This document shows, one piece after another, positions 1-11,000 of a DNA stretch of 38,523 bases. The notes under the pieces are model-generated. The model ran no database searches, was not told the origin of the DNA, and worked only from the letters and a program-made list of their open reading frames with translations. Source of the DNA: Cyclostephanos tholiformis (lineage: Eukaryota > Bacillariophyta > Thalassiosirophyceae > Thalassiosirales > Thalassiosiraceae); NCBI GenBank assembly GCA_036939975.1, contig JALLPB010000133.1:1-38523 (forward strand), given 5' to 3'. Every line of letters begins with the position of its first letter. Position 1 is the stretch's first letter. The translations under genes and the position numbers were made by a program.

Positions 1-463
1 TGTTGTCAGACTATTGCAGGCAGTAGGTATGTTTGGCGCCGTATTGGGGCCCGAGGGGCGCGTCCAATAGAGTTGTGACAGCACAGGAAACTATTGCATT
101 ATTATTATTATTAATTAGACATCATAATAATTGGTGATAAATATTGCTTCGCAAAACTGTTGGCTCTTGTGATTATTCTTACGTAGGAATTAGTACATCT
201 TGTCTTTGTTTATTCTCAACATAGGAATTAGTATGTACGGTAACTATATTGAAAAATATTCAGTCTGTGAAAATTTTTCATGCACGCAATAGTCAAAAAA
301 TACTATCTTTCTTCAGATGAGTGTATTTTATCAATTGTTGTTTACTTAATATATCTTACTATTCCCCTTTTTTAATTTTTTTTTTCTAACTATTCCCCTT
401 TTTTAATTTTTTCTATTTTACCTTTTTTATCCTTGTGATGTTACTTACGTCGTAGTGGGTGAT
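1..463. other. Left flank and left end of the element, no gene
   Basis: No convincing coding sequence. Positions 47-61 hold a GC-rich 15-mer that recurs inverted at 16520-16534. An ATT-rich run lies at about 98-113. Two copies of the end repeat are at 179-196 and 220-234, and a near-perfect hairpin of the intron type is at 251-280. A T-rich tract with a duplicated CTATTCCCCTTTTTTAATT word at 359-412 precedes the 3' end of the - strand gene. Confidence 0.5.
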
Positions 464-3400
464 CTATGAGCCTTTCCTAAGCCGTCTTGGCACCAATATC
501 TCTGACGTTACGCCCCCCCCTTCTGTTTCTTTCTTTTTTCTGCCCCTTTTACCTTTTCTTTTACCACCTACAATTTTGCTCTCTTCATTGCTACTGGCAT
601 CTGTATCTGTATCCAGTAATTCATTCCTTTTCCTTTTGTTGTCTTTAACTGCAGTTTCCATGTCGCTTACTATGTCACCACCTTTGTCATCTTCGATACT
701 GTCTACCTTGTTATCTCCGTCATTTCCTCCACCATTTTTCTCATAGGTCTCATTTCTTTCATCGCTTTGTTCAATTTCGCTATTTTGTTTTTCACTGTCG
801 CTCATTCCCTGATTTTGGTCATTTTCAATATTGTTTGTAATATCTTTTCCATCTCCATTTTTGTCCATTGACAAATCTTGTCCATCCTGATCAGCCTCGA
901 CAGGAATTCTCTCTCCATCTTCACCGCAAAGCACACCATTTTCTTCAATTTCATTACTCTCATCACTCTCATCACTTTCTTCAGGATCGCCCTGAAAATA
1001 ATCTGAATCAAATAGGTGTTCCGTTGATTTATTTTCGGCATCTAGAATCTCAATTTCACTTGGCTCTTCTTCTTTTTCTTCATTGCCGCTGTCTTGACTT
1101 TTATCATGATAGTTACCATCATTGCGAATCCAATCCATGAATCCATTCCAAGTCATATCTTTGTCAACTTTTAGTTCATTTTTAGTGAGTTGTAAAAGAG
1201 AAGCACAACCGTTTTGTATAGTTACCTCGTCCTTTGCTTGCGTCTTGTTTTTTTTTCTGATATTGCCAATGGTTGTTTTGGCGACATTCATTGCCTCTGC
1301 AATATATTTTATTTGATCACTTAGTTCTTTTGCTTCACAGACATTGTGTTCAACTGCTTTTTCTGATAGTTCTCCATCGCTGGTTTCATCAATGTCCTCC
1401 TCATCACTTTTTTCTTTCTCCCACTTGATGGTTTTATCGCTTATCTTGTACTTCTCAATTCCGGCAGTCTCAGGCTGTCTCCTTCTAGGGATACGATCTT
1501 TCGTCACGTCGAAGCAGGGGTCCTTTTGGAGGACTTTATCTGCCCAATACGCAAGAGACAAATTTCTTTTGATAGTGAAATCACTGAAGTCAACAACCTG
1601 ATTGCTTTTGCTTCTTGCTCGCATTTCTTCAACTCTCTCTATTTTGCCCGAACTTAGATGAAGATTATTCAGTGGACATCGTGTGTTTGCTCTTTGTTGT
1701 GGTTCATAATTACCCTTTTCGAAGAAGGTTTCGTTGATATTTGCATGGAAGTATTCAACTAGCATTCTCTGCCATGTAATCATAACCAGTGGCAGAGAAC
1801 AACTTGTCATACCCTTTAGGTGTTTCTTTGTGGCTAATCCACATCTTGCAAAATTTGACCAGTGTACCGTTTGTTTTGGATCATAGAGTATGTCTAAGCA
1901 CACATTAGCTCGTTTGCTTTCTTCGTTAGTCATTGTGTCATTTCGGAGAAGTCGTGCAATGTTGTATATGTCACTTGACCATTCCTTGAGGTTATCGTTA
2001 AAGTCAGGCATGAGTCCGTATTTTGCAATGATTTGCACCAAATCATATGTCACCCAGTATTGCACGATCTCATAAAAGAATTGAGGTGCTCCCTTATCAA
2101 TAACTATTTTTCTTGGCTTAGCAAGCTTCTCCCCAATGACGTAGCTTACATTGATTACAAACCAAGACAGTGTATCTATAGAACAGTAGATATGATTGCG
2201 TGAGTTCCGAAAAATATTCAAAATCTGAAAATATTTCCACATTTACTTACTCATTGTTGTGAAAAACGTGTTGTCATCAAGACCTCTAGTTAAGTTCACC
2301 CGCTCCATTGCCGTTATCAAGTCGTTACCATCCTTTTTTTCTTGAAACATGAAACAGGCATTGTACATTGTTATCAGGAATACCGTTACAGGTAATATTT
2401 GATATTTTTCGACACAGTTGTTCAGAAATCCGCCAGCTTTTACTTCTGGAAGATAAAATTCTACCGCTGGATGCATGGTATTATTGTTGAATCCCTTCAT
2501 GCCGTATATGTACCTGCATATGTAGTTTATCATGTTTTTGTTCATCTCATCGGTCACAACATTAGATAGGGTTTCATTTTTCTTCTTTGCATGTAGTATT
2601 GTAACTATGATTGGGATCAAATCGAATCCGTTGAGGTGCCTTGGATCAACATGCCTAACTCCTTTTGTAATTTTCCCTATATGAATTGCCATGCTTTCAA
2701 AATGGATTCCATACGGTGGTGGTGGGTACCTGTGTTGATCAGATGAACATGTCATTTTCGTACTGAAATCGTTCCTTGCACTGTCATTTAGTGGGTTGTC
2801 TATATATTTCAACCACTCAGTCATGCAAAGTAGACCACACCATCCATATGCCTTGTGTTCATCATTGTCATTAGCGTTCATTTTCTTTTGGTGGTTTGCG
2901 GGAGTTATATCTTTCTGTATGGTATATGTTGGCTCGACATTCCAGTTTAACTTCTTGTAGAACATTTTGTCACAAAAATCTAGCGATATCTGTTGCATAC
3001 CTACTCCTGGATGATTATTGGTTAGAATGCTTGGTTTATAATTTCGTTGTTGAGCAGTGCTTCGCGATAGAGATTTGTAGAATGCTTTCACCAGTAACGT
3101 TGATGTGCTGTTATCGGCAGAAGTTTTTTTGCTTTCACTTATAAGCTGGCTATATTTGACGATCTTCTCAGTAAATGCCTCAACTTCATGACCAGATTCT
3201 GGGCTATCTTTTTTTTTGGGAATCAACCCTCTTACTCTAAATTTTTTGGTAAGCATTTGTGCCGTCATCTCCCTGTTAAATATTGCGAACAGTCGCTCAT
3301 GTGGTTGTTCATCATCTTCAACATAATTAGCGAGGTGTTGCTCTCTGAAATATGCACGTGTTAATGTTTTGTGTGTCAAGATGTTTTCTCTCATGTTGAA

Positions 3401-4504
3401 TGTAGATGATAACAGGCTTAGCATCAATGCAGCATGACGATGAAGTCCTTCATAGAAGGATATCCATACATTATCCTTCTTGCTAATGCACTTGACAGTC
3501 TTTAGGAGCAGGTAATAGGTATCCATAACCGTGCATTGTGGTTGTTTTTCAATGATTTTTTTCCATTCATTTGTCACACCGTAATACTCTGCAACATGGA
3601 GTTGCCCTTCTTTTGTTGATGCGTCCGTTTCTAAAAGTCCTTGAAACATCTCACTACGTATCAATTCAACTAGTTTGTTATCTGTTGGAAATAGTTGTCT
3701 CTTGACGGTATCTGCTTCAATCCCAACATTGGGGTTCAATGGTTTTAAGATGATAGTGTTCCATTTTTTCTTAGTATCATTCTTCAAAGTGTTGTGTTAA
3801 AAATGTATAATAAATAAATTCACAATGAGATATGTTAGAAGAAAAATATTCAAAATGTGAAAATTTTTCCATCATGTCAGTGTGTGATACATACTTTGTC
3901 ATTGTACCCAAATAACACTCCAGCATCCGATCCCATGTCTTGAAGGTGAGTATAATCTGCTGAATTATCTTGACCGTAGTTGCCCAACATAGTACTTGTA
4001 ATACTTGCAACCATAGTCTGGTTTATCGTGTTATGATTCACTGGTGCCACATATGGTCTAAATTTACTGTCATTTTTGGTGATAATTACTGTCAAAAATG
4101 GAACCATCGTCGGATGTATCCAAAGGTCAATCTGGTGGCACTCTTTTTCCAATAGTTTATCTACGTCAGTAGTCTTTGCCTGTGAAGTAGGCGACAGTGT
4201 CTATTTATACAGTTGATGGCTGTGTTAATATAGAAAGGAGGAAAATATTCCAGTTATGAATATTTTTCCAAAGAATATGCTCACCATCCATGGTTTTTTA
4301 TGTTGCTTTTTTTTGGCGGCGATACATCAGTAGTAGTGTTTGTCACTTGTGAGTGAGGCGATAACATCTATTTAAACAAATGAGTAGGCGTTAAAAAAAA
4401 GAGAAATATATTCCAGTTATGCATATTTTTTCAATGATTCTTCTCATCGTTATTGTAATCGTCTTTCCCCTGCTTTTTTTCGACGCTGATTCTGAATTTG
4501 ACAT
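464..4504 (-). CDS. Unknown ~1,195-aa passenger protein of the Helitron-type element
   Basis: I do not recognise this protein. Three exons join in frame on the - strand: 4179-3895, 3781-2251 and 2175-464 (1,175 codons). The introns are 3894-3782 and 2250-2176; both have GT/AG ends and both hold the element's hairpin. The probable first exon starts with ATG at 4504 (MSNSESASKKSRGKTITIT), but its donor site is not a normal GT, so the 5' end is uncertain. The middle of the protein has an EGLHRHAA stretch after a hydrophobic strand (about 3429-3480). This weakly recalls the G-x-HR motif of ParB/DGQHR-type folds, which is inference only. The C-terminal ~220 residues are strongly acidic and end with a basic tail rich in KRGRKKK, which looks like a nuclear localisation or DNA-contact tail. 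Divergent from the 5543 gene. Confidence 0.6.
2176..2250 (-). other. Intron with hairpin (passenger gene, last intron)
   Basis: Read on the - strand, the donor GTAAGT follows ATGA and the acceptor is TTCTATAG. Joining 2251 to 2175 keeps the frame (phase 1). The hairpin is at 2209-2238, about 12 nt from the donor. Confidence 0.7.
3782..3894 (-). other. Intron with hairpin (passenger gene)
   Basis: Donor GTATGT and acceptor TTTGAAG on the - strand. The splice is phase 0 and joins GYNDK to NDTKKK. The hairpin at 3841-3870 pairs GAAAAATATTCA with a diverged TGAAAATTTTTC. Confidence 0.7.
4180..4500 (-). repeat. Tandemly duplicated first exon/intron unit
   Basis: Two related units follow one another on the - strand. 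Each has a short exon rich in AAAAAAAGC-type lysine/serine codons, then a hairpin (4401-4432 and 4241-4269), then a segment with TAAATAGA followed by a CGCCTACT- or CGCCTCACT-like acceptor tract. In the downstream copy the donor is GTGAGC (intron 4284-4180), but its phase does not fit the next exon. In the upstream copy the donor position reads ATGAGAAG. The true 5' splice pattern of the gene is therefore unresolved. Confidence 0.5.
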
Positions 4505-5542
4505 TGTGGCGTAGTAATCTAGAAGTTTATCTTGTGGCTTCGACTTTGTTTGTCTATGGCGGCGTCGTTGTAGGTGAAGGTGTTTCGAGGACAGCGTCGG
4601 GAATGTGGCATTGACGAGGTCGAAACAAGGAAGGCGATGACAACAACAGCGTTGACGCACCAAAACAGGCAATTACGTCTTGTGGTGTGCGATGGCAGCG
4701 GTGCGATTATGTTGTTGTGTGCTGTGGCAGCGATGGAAGGTGATGACGATGCGCTCGGTGTTATCTATTGCAGCGGTGGAAGGCGGTGACGACGCGCTCG
4801 GCGTTGTCTATTGCAGCGGTGGAAGGCGGTGACGTTGGATCGTTGATGAGGACGGTGGCGATGTGTGGAAGGCGGTGACGATGCGCTCGGCGTTGTCTGT
4901 TGCAGCGGTGGAAGGCGGTGACGTTGGATCGTCGAGGAGGACGGTGGCGATGTGTGGAAGGCGGTGACGATGCGCTCGACAGACAACGGTGGAAGGCGGT
5001 GACGTTGGATCGTCAAGGAGGACGGTGGCGATGTCGACGGCGTGGTTTGTAATGCTATTTTTGGGGAAGAACGTCCACGGTCTCGGCGGCAGCGATGGTG
5101 GCGAAGTCAATGAAATGGCAACTGTGTTGTTTAAAAAAACAGTGGCGATGTGGGGGGCAAATGATGTGTGATTGGTTCTGAACAGCTGTTCAGTGGTGAC
5201 GTGTGTGGTAGAAAAGATGATTTTTCTGTCGTACATGAAACAAGTATAATTCTACGTACTGATTTGCTCGTACCAATTTTTTATCTTGTACATAATATGG
5301 ATCTAGTATTATGTTCTAAAGCATGCTGTCGCAGTTTCTCTATCAATCACGGGTTTTCACACAGAAAATAAATATGTCTCTACTTACTTTGCTCGGAATC
5401 AATTCAATCATAATTATTATTAGAACTTCAAGATGTCAACATATCAAGATGTCAACAAAACACGGAACACTCCTCTTTTCTGATAAAAAATCATCTCCCG
5501 CACACCTTCGAACATCATCATCGATACTATCTCTGATCCACC
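4505..5542. promoter_or_regulatory. Divergent intergenic region between two element genes
   Basis: This 1-kb gap lies between the probable start of the - strand gene (4504) and the start of the + strand gene (5543), so it should hold both promoters. No single promoter box can be named. The left two thirds are GC-rich and repetitive (minisatellite 4726-5044); the right part (about 5160-5540) is AT-rich. ORFs on both strands here are repeat translations. Confidence 0.45.
4726..5044. repeat. GC-rich minisatellite
   Basis: The core GTGGAAGGCGGTGACG and close variants recur about six times. Two alternating spacers follow it: one of about 43 bp containing GATGCGCTCGGCGTTGTCT, and one of about 46 bp containing TTGGATCGTCGAGGAGGACG. 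Repeat starts at GCAGCGGTGG fall at 4770, 4813 and 4902, so the period is 43 and then 89 bp. Base composition differs sharply from the AT-rich element around it. Confidence 0.8.
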
Positions 5543-7638
5543 ATGACGAAGACGACAGTCGGATCGAATGCCAACGATGGTAAAACCATCAAGGCGGCAG
5601 GCGGTAAGTCGAACGCTAAGTATAGTAAATTATCTACCTCTCCTAAGTGTGCAATTTCTGCATTGAGAGAGGCACCGGTTCCTTCAAGTCCATCCGGTGT
5701 TGTGTCAAACTTATCATCAAGTTTTTCAAGTCCTTCTCCATCAATAACATCGACGGCCGCGTCGACGCCGTCGACAAATGATTCTGTCTTGACAAGTTCA
5801 CAACCCCCTCGCGCTCTGTCTTTCACCGTGCCGAAGAAAGACGCGTACCTCATCGACTTCGTCGATCCCGAAGATGTCAAGAATGAATGCATGAAATACG
5901 TCTCTGGTGATGACGAATTGCCATCTGGCCAAGCTCACCAGTTGGCTTTCTTAATCAACAAATTCAAGGTTAAAGATCTCCAAATGGCTTTAATTAAATT
6001 GATCACAATCGTTGGTGGTCAAGCTCCTTACACATTCCTTCCTATTGCAACCACCAAAACCCAACTCGTCAAAGACTTCCTTTGCCTCATTTACGATCAT
6101 AAGTCTATGTTGATTGACACATCGGAGGCTACGTCTTACCGGTAAGTTGATAATATCATTATATATGATATCTGGTTATTTTTCCGATCTGGTAATATAT
6201 TCATGTTCTGTATATTTTTCTACGTCATATTTTTTCCGACAAAAGAACATTCAATAAAGTGCTCTCTCAGGAACAAATCATGAAATTCATCGAAGAAGAC
6301 GAAATGAAATTTTTGATTATTGAGCACTCCAGTGGTAAATATTTTGCGTTTAATCTTTCTGACACTGAAGAATGTTCCACTGCCTTTGGTATTATTCAAG
6401 ACAAGTTTGAATTTATGGTTATGGGATGGAAAGTTGCGAAGTCCATGCCTACTTGGACGGTCGGTTTTTCTGATTGGAAAATGGAGAATTTATCCTACAA
6501 TAATGTCAGCAATGTTGAAGATGGAAAACCACATTCCAGCGTTGATCCCAACTCAAACGAAAAGGGAGATAGCAACTGGGATCAAAATGAAATTCAAGCT
6601 ACCAAAATGATATCATCGGATCACCTCTATGTTTCAGACGGTCTTTTTCAGGGTGAAGTTTACCCGTCAAGTAATGATACACCTGTTGTTAATGAGTCGT
6701 ATGCAACAACAGTCAGTACAACTATGCACAGCAATGATGCCGTTCCTACTAATGATGCGCAAGTTAGTAATCCATATGCAGAGACACAGGTTAAATTTGA
6801 TGGAAAGACCACCAAGTTTGATGCTGATGGAGACGTGTTTGATCTTTGTGGTGGAAATTTCAAGGAAGAGCTGGCATCAAATATTAACAAGTCTGCCAAG
6901 TCCAATATGTTGGATGTCTATGTCACTGGTCCATTCATAAATGGAAAAACCGGCAAAAGCCATTATGTTGTTGTATTTGGTGCTTTTCTCAAAGCGTGGC
7001 CATTGAAGGATTCCTTTCTTCGTGGATACCTACACACATTGGCAAGGAAGATGAATTTGGTGAAAAATGCCAAGATAGATACTAATCACTGTCATTCCTA
7101 TACAGAAATCAACATACGAAAGAATGAATTTGGAAAAGAAAGTGTATGGCGTCGTTTACCACCCAAAAACGGCAAAAGCGGAAATACCATTAAAAGGATG
7201 TCTTTTGTTGTAACCTACGATACCAAAATTGGGAGCAATGGTTTTCTTATCGTAAGAGATGCCATTGACTTTCTAACTTTCTCAATGAAAAAGCGTGAAA
7301 AAAATCCTGTTGGTGTTCTCTTGCTTGATCACCTCAAGGACCACGCACAGGGTCTTTATAATCATCTAATGAATGGCTCATTGAGCGATGATTTGGCTGC
7401 AGAAAAGCTAACCAACGACATTGATGCTCAGTTCAGTGGGGGATACTCAATCAGTTCCAATAACTGGCTTAACCACTTCATGGTTGATTATGACATAATT
7501 CGCATACTGAAAGATTATGTCGGATACACATCCTGGTCTGAGGTACCTTTGAGTGAGAGGGCTCATTGCTACCGTGGATACAACTCGAAGACTAGTCTCC
7601 CTGATTGGAATATTTTCGAAGAAAAATACAACAAGTAA
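5543..7638 (+). CDS. Unknown 663-aa passenger protein of the Helitron-type element
   Basis: I do not recognise this protein. Two exons, 5543-6141 and 6246-7638, join in frame across a GT/AG intron (6142-6245) to give 664 codons with stop. The N-terminal ~95 residues are Ser/Thr/Pro-rich and probably disordered. Residues ~95-200 look folded and hydrophobic. After an acidic, Asn/Ser-rich linker, a second folded part of about 250 residues begins near DVYVTGPFINGKTGKSHYVVVFG. The final codon is followed at once by a GTAATT that could act as a donor, with a hairpin 7 nt later. The stop at 7636-7638 may therefore be bypassed by splicing into the downstream gene, but no in-frame junction to the 8061 exon is visible. 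No membrane segment or known catalytic motif seen. Confidence 0.6.
6142..6245 (+). other. Intron with degenerate hairpin (5543 gene)
   Basis: Donor GTAAGT and acceptor CAAAAG; the join CG|A gives Arg and keeps the frame. A decayed form of the hairpin, with TATATTCATGTTCTGTATATTTTTC-like arms, is at 6191-6220. Confidence 0.7.
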
Positions 7639-8002
7639 TTCAGAAAAATATTCAAGTTATGAATATTTTTCTTCCGATCAAAAAATATTCCAAGATATTT
7701 GATATTTGATTATATGATCCTGACCAATCGAAACTCCTGAAGACATCAAGACACATCCGGAAAAATATTCAAGTTATGAATATTTTTCTTCTGATCAAAT
7801 AATGTTCCAGGATTTTCTATATATGAACATGCAATTCTGATCAATCGAAATTCTTGAAGATATCAAGATATTGCACATCAAGTTTCTTTTGGTTATGTCT
7901 GTGTTTATGATCTTTTGGTTTCCTCTATTTTTGTGAGGATATTGTAATTGTACTAGCATTGGGATGGGTTGATTGTGCATTGTATGGTTTATTTAACAAT
8001 GA
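7639..8002 (+). repeat. Tandem duplication of a ~117-bp hairpin unit between genes
   Basis: Unit 1 starts at 7643 and unit 2 at 7760. Each begins with the same perfect hairpin (7643-7671, 7760-7788), and the similarity runs through GACCAATCGAAACTCCTGAAG-like sequence to about 7876. No gene is seen. The stretch ends in a pyrimidine-rich tract and TTTCAG (8060), a good acceptor, which suggests that the Rep gene has an upstream exon not identified here. Confidence 0.7.
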
Positions 8003-11000
8003 ATGTCATTAACTTCGGTGTTAATCTGTTCACATTTTGTTGCTTATTCCTTTGTTTCAGGCTCATCAAACTCTGACAATAGTAGTATGTCTTTGTCAAA
8101 TTTGCGCCTTCAATATTGGGCTCCATTCATCAATCATGAATTATTGGTTGTTCCAGGCATAAGATGGTACATTGCCAATCTTTTTGTTCGACATGGATTG
8201 CTCTCTTCTGTTGAAAATGTGGATTATTTCCATCAATCCAATCCTGTCTCATCCTATATAATCAACGAGGCAAATCGCATCTATCAAGCATGTTACCATG
8301 ACGCAAGATACTATACATTTCAAGTCATGGATTCTTGTTTTGGCAATAATAGCATGAGAGGAATGTCTGGTAGAATATTGTCATATGACCATATGTGTCA
8401 CCAATATGAAGTGATAGTCAATGTGATCAAGCATTCCTCAATGGAAGAAGTAAGATGTCATCTCTCTCCATGTGTTATGAAGCCGGTCATGATACTCACT
8501 AATGAAAAGAATTGGTCCACGTACCATCTAAGCAGAAAATCAAAGACATCAAAGCGAAACATTGCTCTCTTAAATCTGCCAGAGCAAATCCTATCAATGA
8601 TGCCGCCAAATATTGATTCACAATCAGTATTAATTTTTCGATATGATGTCTTCGAATTGTTGCGAAGAAAATTCACTCGACCAGACCAGGCTGTTAATGG
8701 TGCAGCAGTGAAAGTACTTATGAATGAATTAGATCGCCAAGAAGCCTATGCCAAACATGGCATTGATTCAGACAACCTACTTGAAAAGCATATTATGTCT
8801 CTAATCAATGAATGTGGTTCATGTGATTTCAGTATGCCATTCATTGATCCTGATAAGTCCTTACACAAATCAGGAGAAGGGTTATATGAGTTTGATGTCA
8901 TTCTCAAAAAAACAATGACTTATCAAGATTTAGACAATGCAATATATAACAAATTCTCAAAGCAAGAGAAACTGACCTTTAATCGTGGCTCATTTCAATC
9001 CTTGATTCCTGGTCAAGACATTGATGACAATGTATGTGACCTTTGTATAGATTGGTGAGTTATGTTTATATATAATATGAGAAAAATTTTCGGATTCTGA
9101 ATATTTTTCTATAATAATTCCAAATACAGGCTTACTTTTTCAAGCAAAGATGTATTCTCTTTCAGGGTTAATTTTTTTGCAAAACTGATTTCACAACCTC
9201 ATGACAGGTGGATTGAGATAATAGGGAAGATGAATTTGAAAGTTTTTGACTACAAATTTCTGATCATACCCTTATATCATGAGAACCACAAGACTCTGTT
9301 TGTTGTGACTGGCCTGCAAAATACTGCTGCACATGATTTGAGGCTCATTACATCAGATCATCTCTGCATACTTCATCTTGAGCCTGGCAAGAGCATACTG
9401 GAACCATGTCTAGTATATGTTTATGCCAACAACATTAGACTCCTTCTGAACAAGCTTTATAGATGCCAATTCAGGAGTTCAGACAAGAATGTGTTTATTA
9501 ATCCATTCACTAAGCGATCTATGCCGCTAAAAAAGTCAAAGAGTGAGTGAGGGCAGTGTTTTCAGTCATCAGGTAAATCTTTTATACATTGACTCAATCA
9601 AAAATGCTATTATCAGTACGCATATCAAAGAATGACTTCGATGGTGGGATTGGAATTCTCCGTTATATCCACAGTCTTATAGGACTATCAGGTTGTATGA
9701 TTTCTAATGAAGACATTGACACACATTTTGGTCATGTCTTTTTGAGTGATAACAAACTTACTGTTGCTGGATCTGATTTGATCAAACTTCGTCATGGTGC
9801 ATTCCATCTCATGACAAATTTATATCACAAGTTCTCATCAACACAAGCAATCAATAAGTATGGTCAGCAAGAAAGTGCTATGAATAGTAACGGCGATGAC
9901 TCAATGAAAAATGATTTCTTTTACTATAAAGAAAGTCAAGGCAGTGGCGACAACAAGTCTGATGATGCTGCTGTATTGCAGTCGACAAATGGTTTGCTTT
10001 GTCCGGGTGATTTGGTTGTGTATTGTCAACAAGAAAACAGAAGTAATACCAAATCATCAACAATAGTCAGGCTTCTTGATCCGAGTACACCAGACAAAAA
10101 AGAAGTTACCTTAGCAAATAGAGACATCCTACGACCATATATTCATGAAGTCAGGCGTGTGAAAATGTACGGTGGAGGAGCATGCGGTCTCTTGACAGAT
10201 CCTTTATCAACATGGATGAAGCTTGAAAACTGTACCTTTTTTGTGGGATGCACTAGTACATTCTCAGAAAGTTATGTCGAAGACACAAATTCCAGTAATA
10301 AAGACAATTGCTGTTTTTCGGAAGGTATGTGTCAATGACCGCAATGTGAAAATATTCAGGTTCTGAATATTTTTCTAATACTATGAAATCTTCGTCAAAA
10401 TCTTATCAATATCTAAAAGAGGACTCACAATCATCTGATGATGACAACAAAATCAAAACTCATCCAAGAAATGGTAAGGATGAATTTGGAAAAATATTCG
10501 TGAATTGATTATTTTTCATTTATATCAAGCATATTAATTTGATATCATATCGATATATCATCAGGTCAGGCTAGCAGCAAACGCAATAGAAGGGAGCGCA
10601 CAAGTGAAGGCATGACAAGAAAGACTCAAATGTGTAGAGGTAGAAGATGCAAACGATCACGAACCAAGCTGAACTTGGAAACCAATTATATACAATTTGA
10701 CTGGGTTGAATTTATGAGTAAAGATTACTTCCAAGTTATTGATTCCATCAACGATTGTTACAAAAAAATGCTTGAAATTGGTAGATGCAAGGAAGTATTC
10801 AGACCAAAAAATGGTGGTCTTCCTGATATATTAACTGCCAAGTCTAAAGACATGTTTACTAAGGCAAGAAAGAACATTGTATTGCGATACAATCGCTATG
10901 TTCTATCCGGTGCACCAAGACTCACTGTTACTATTGACACTGACATTGTTCCGGATCCAAGAAAATATGCAAACACCAACAAGAGAATGCCCACCAAGAG

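Noticed and set aside
464..1601. Series of + strand ORFs opposite the acidic tail
   Set aside because: They are Ser/Leu/Phe-rich complements of acidic codons of the - strand gene.
4765..5236. Overlapping ORFs of 70-142 codons on both strands
   Set aside because: They are translations of the minisatellite (repeated RHRLPPL-like text) and have no domain.
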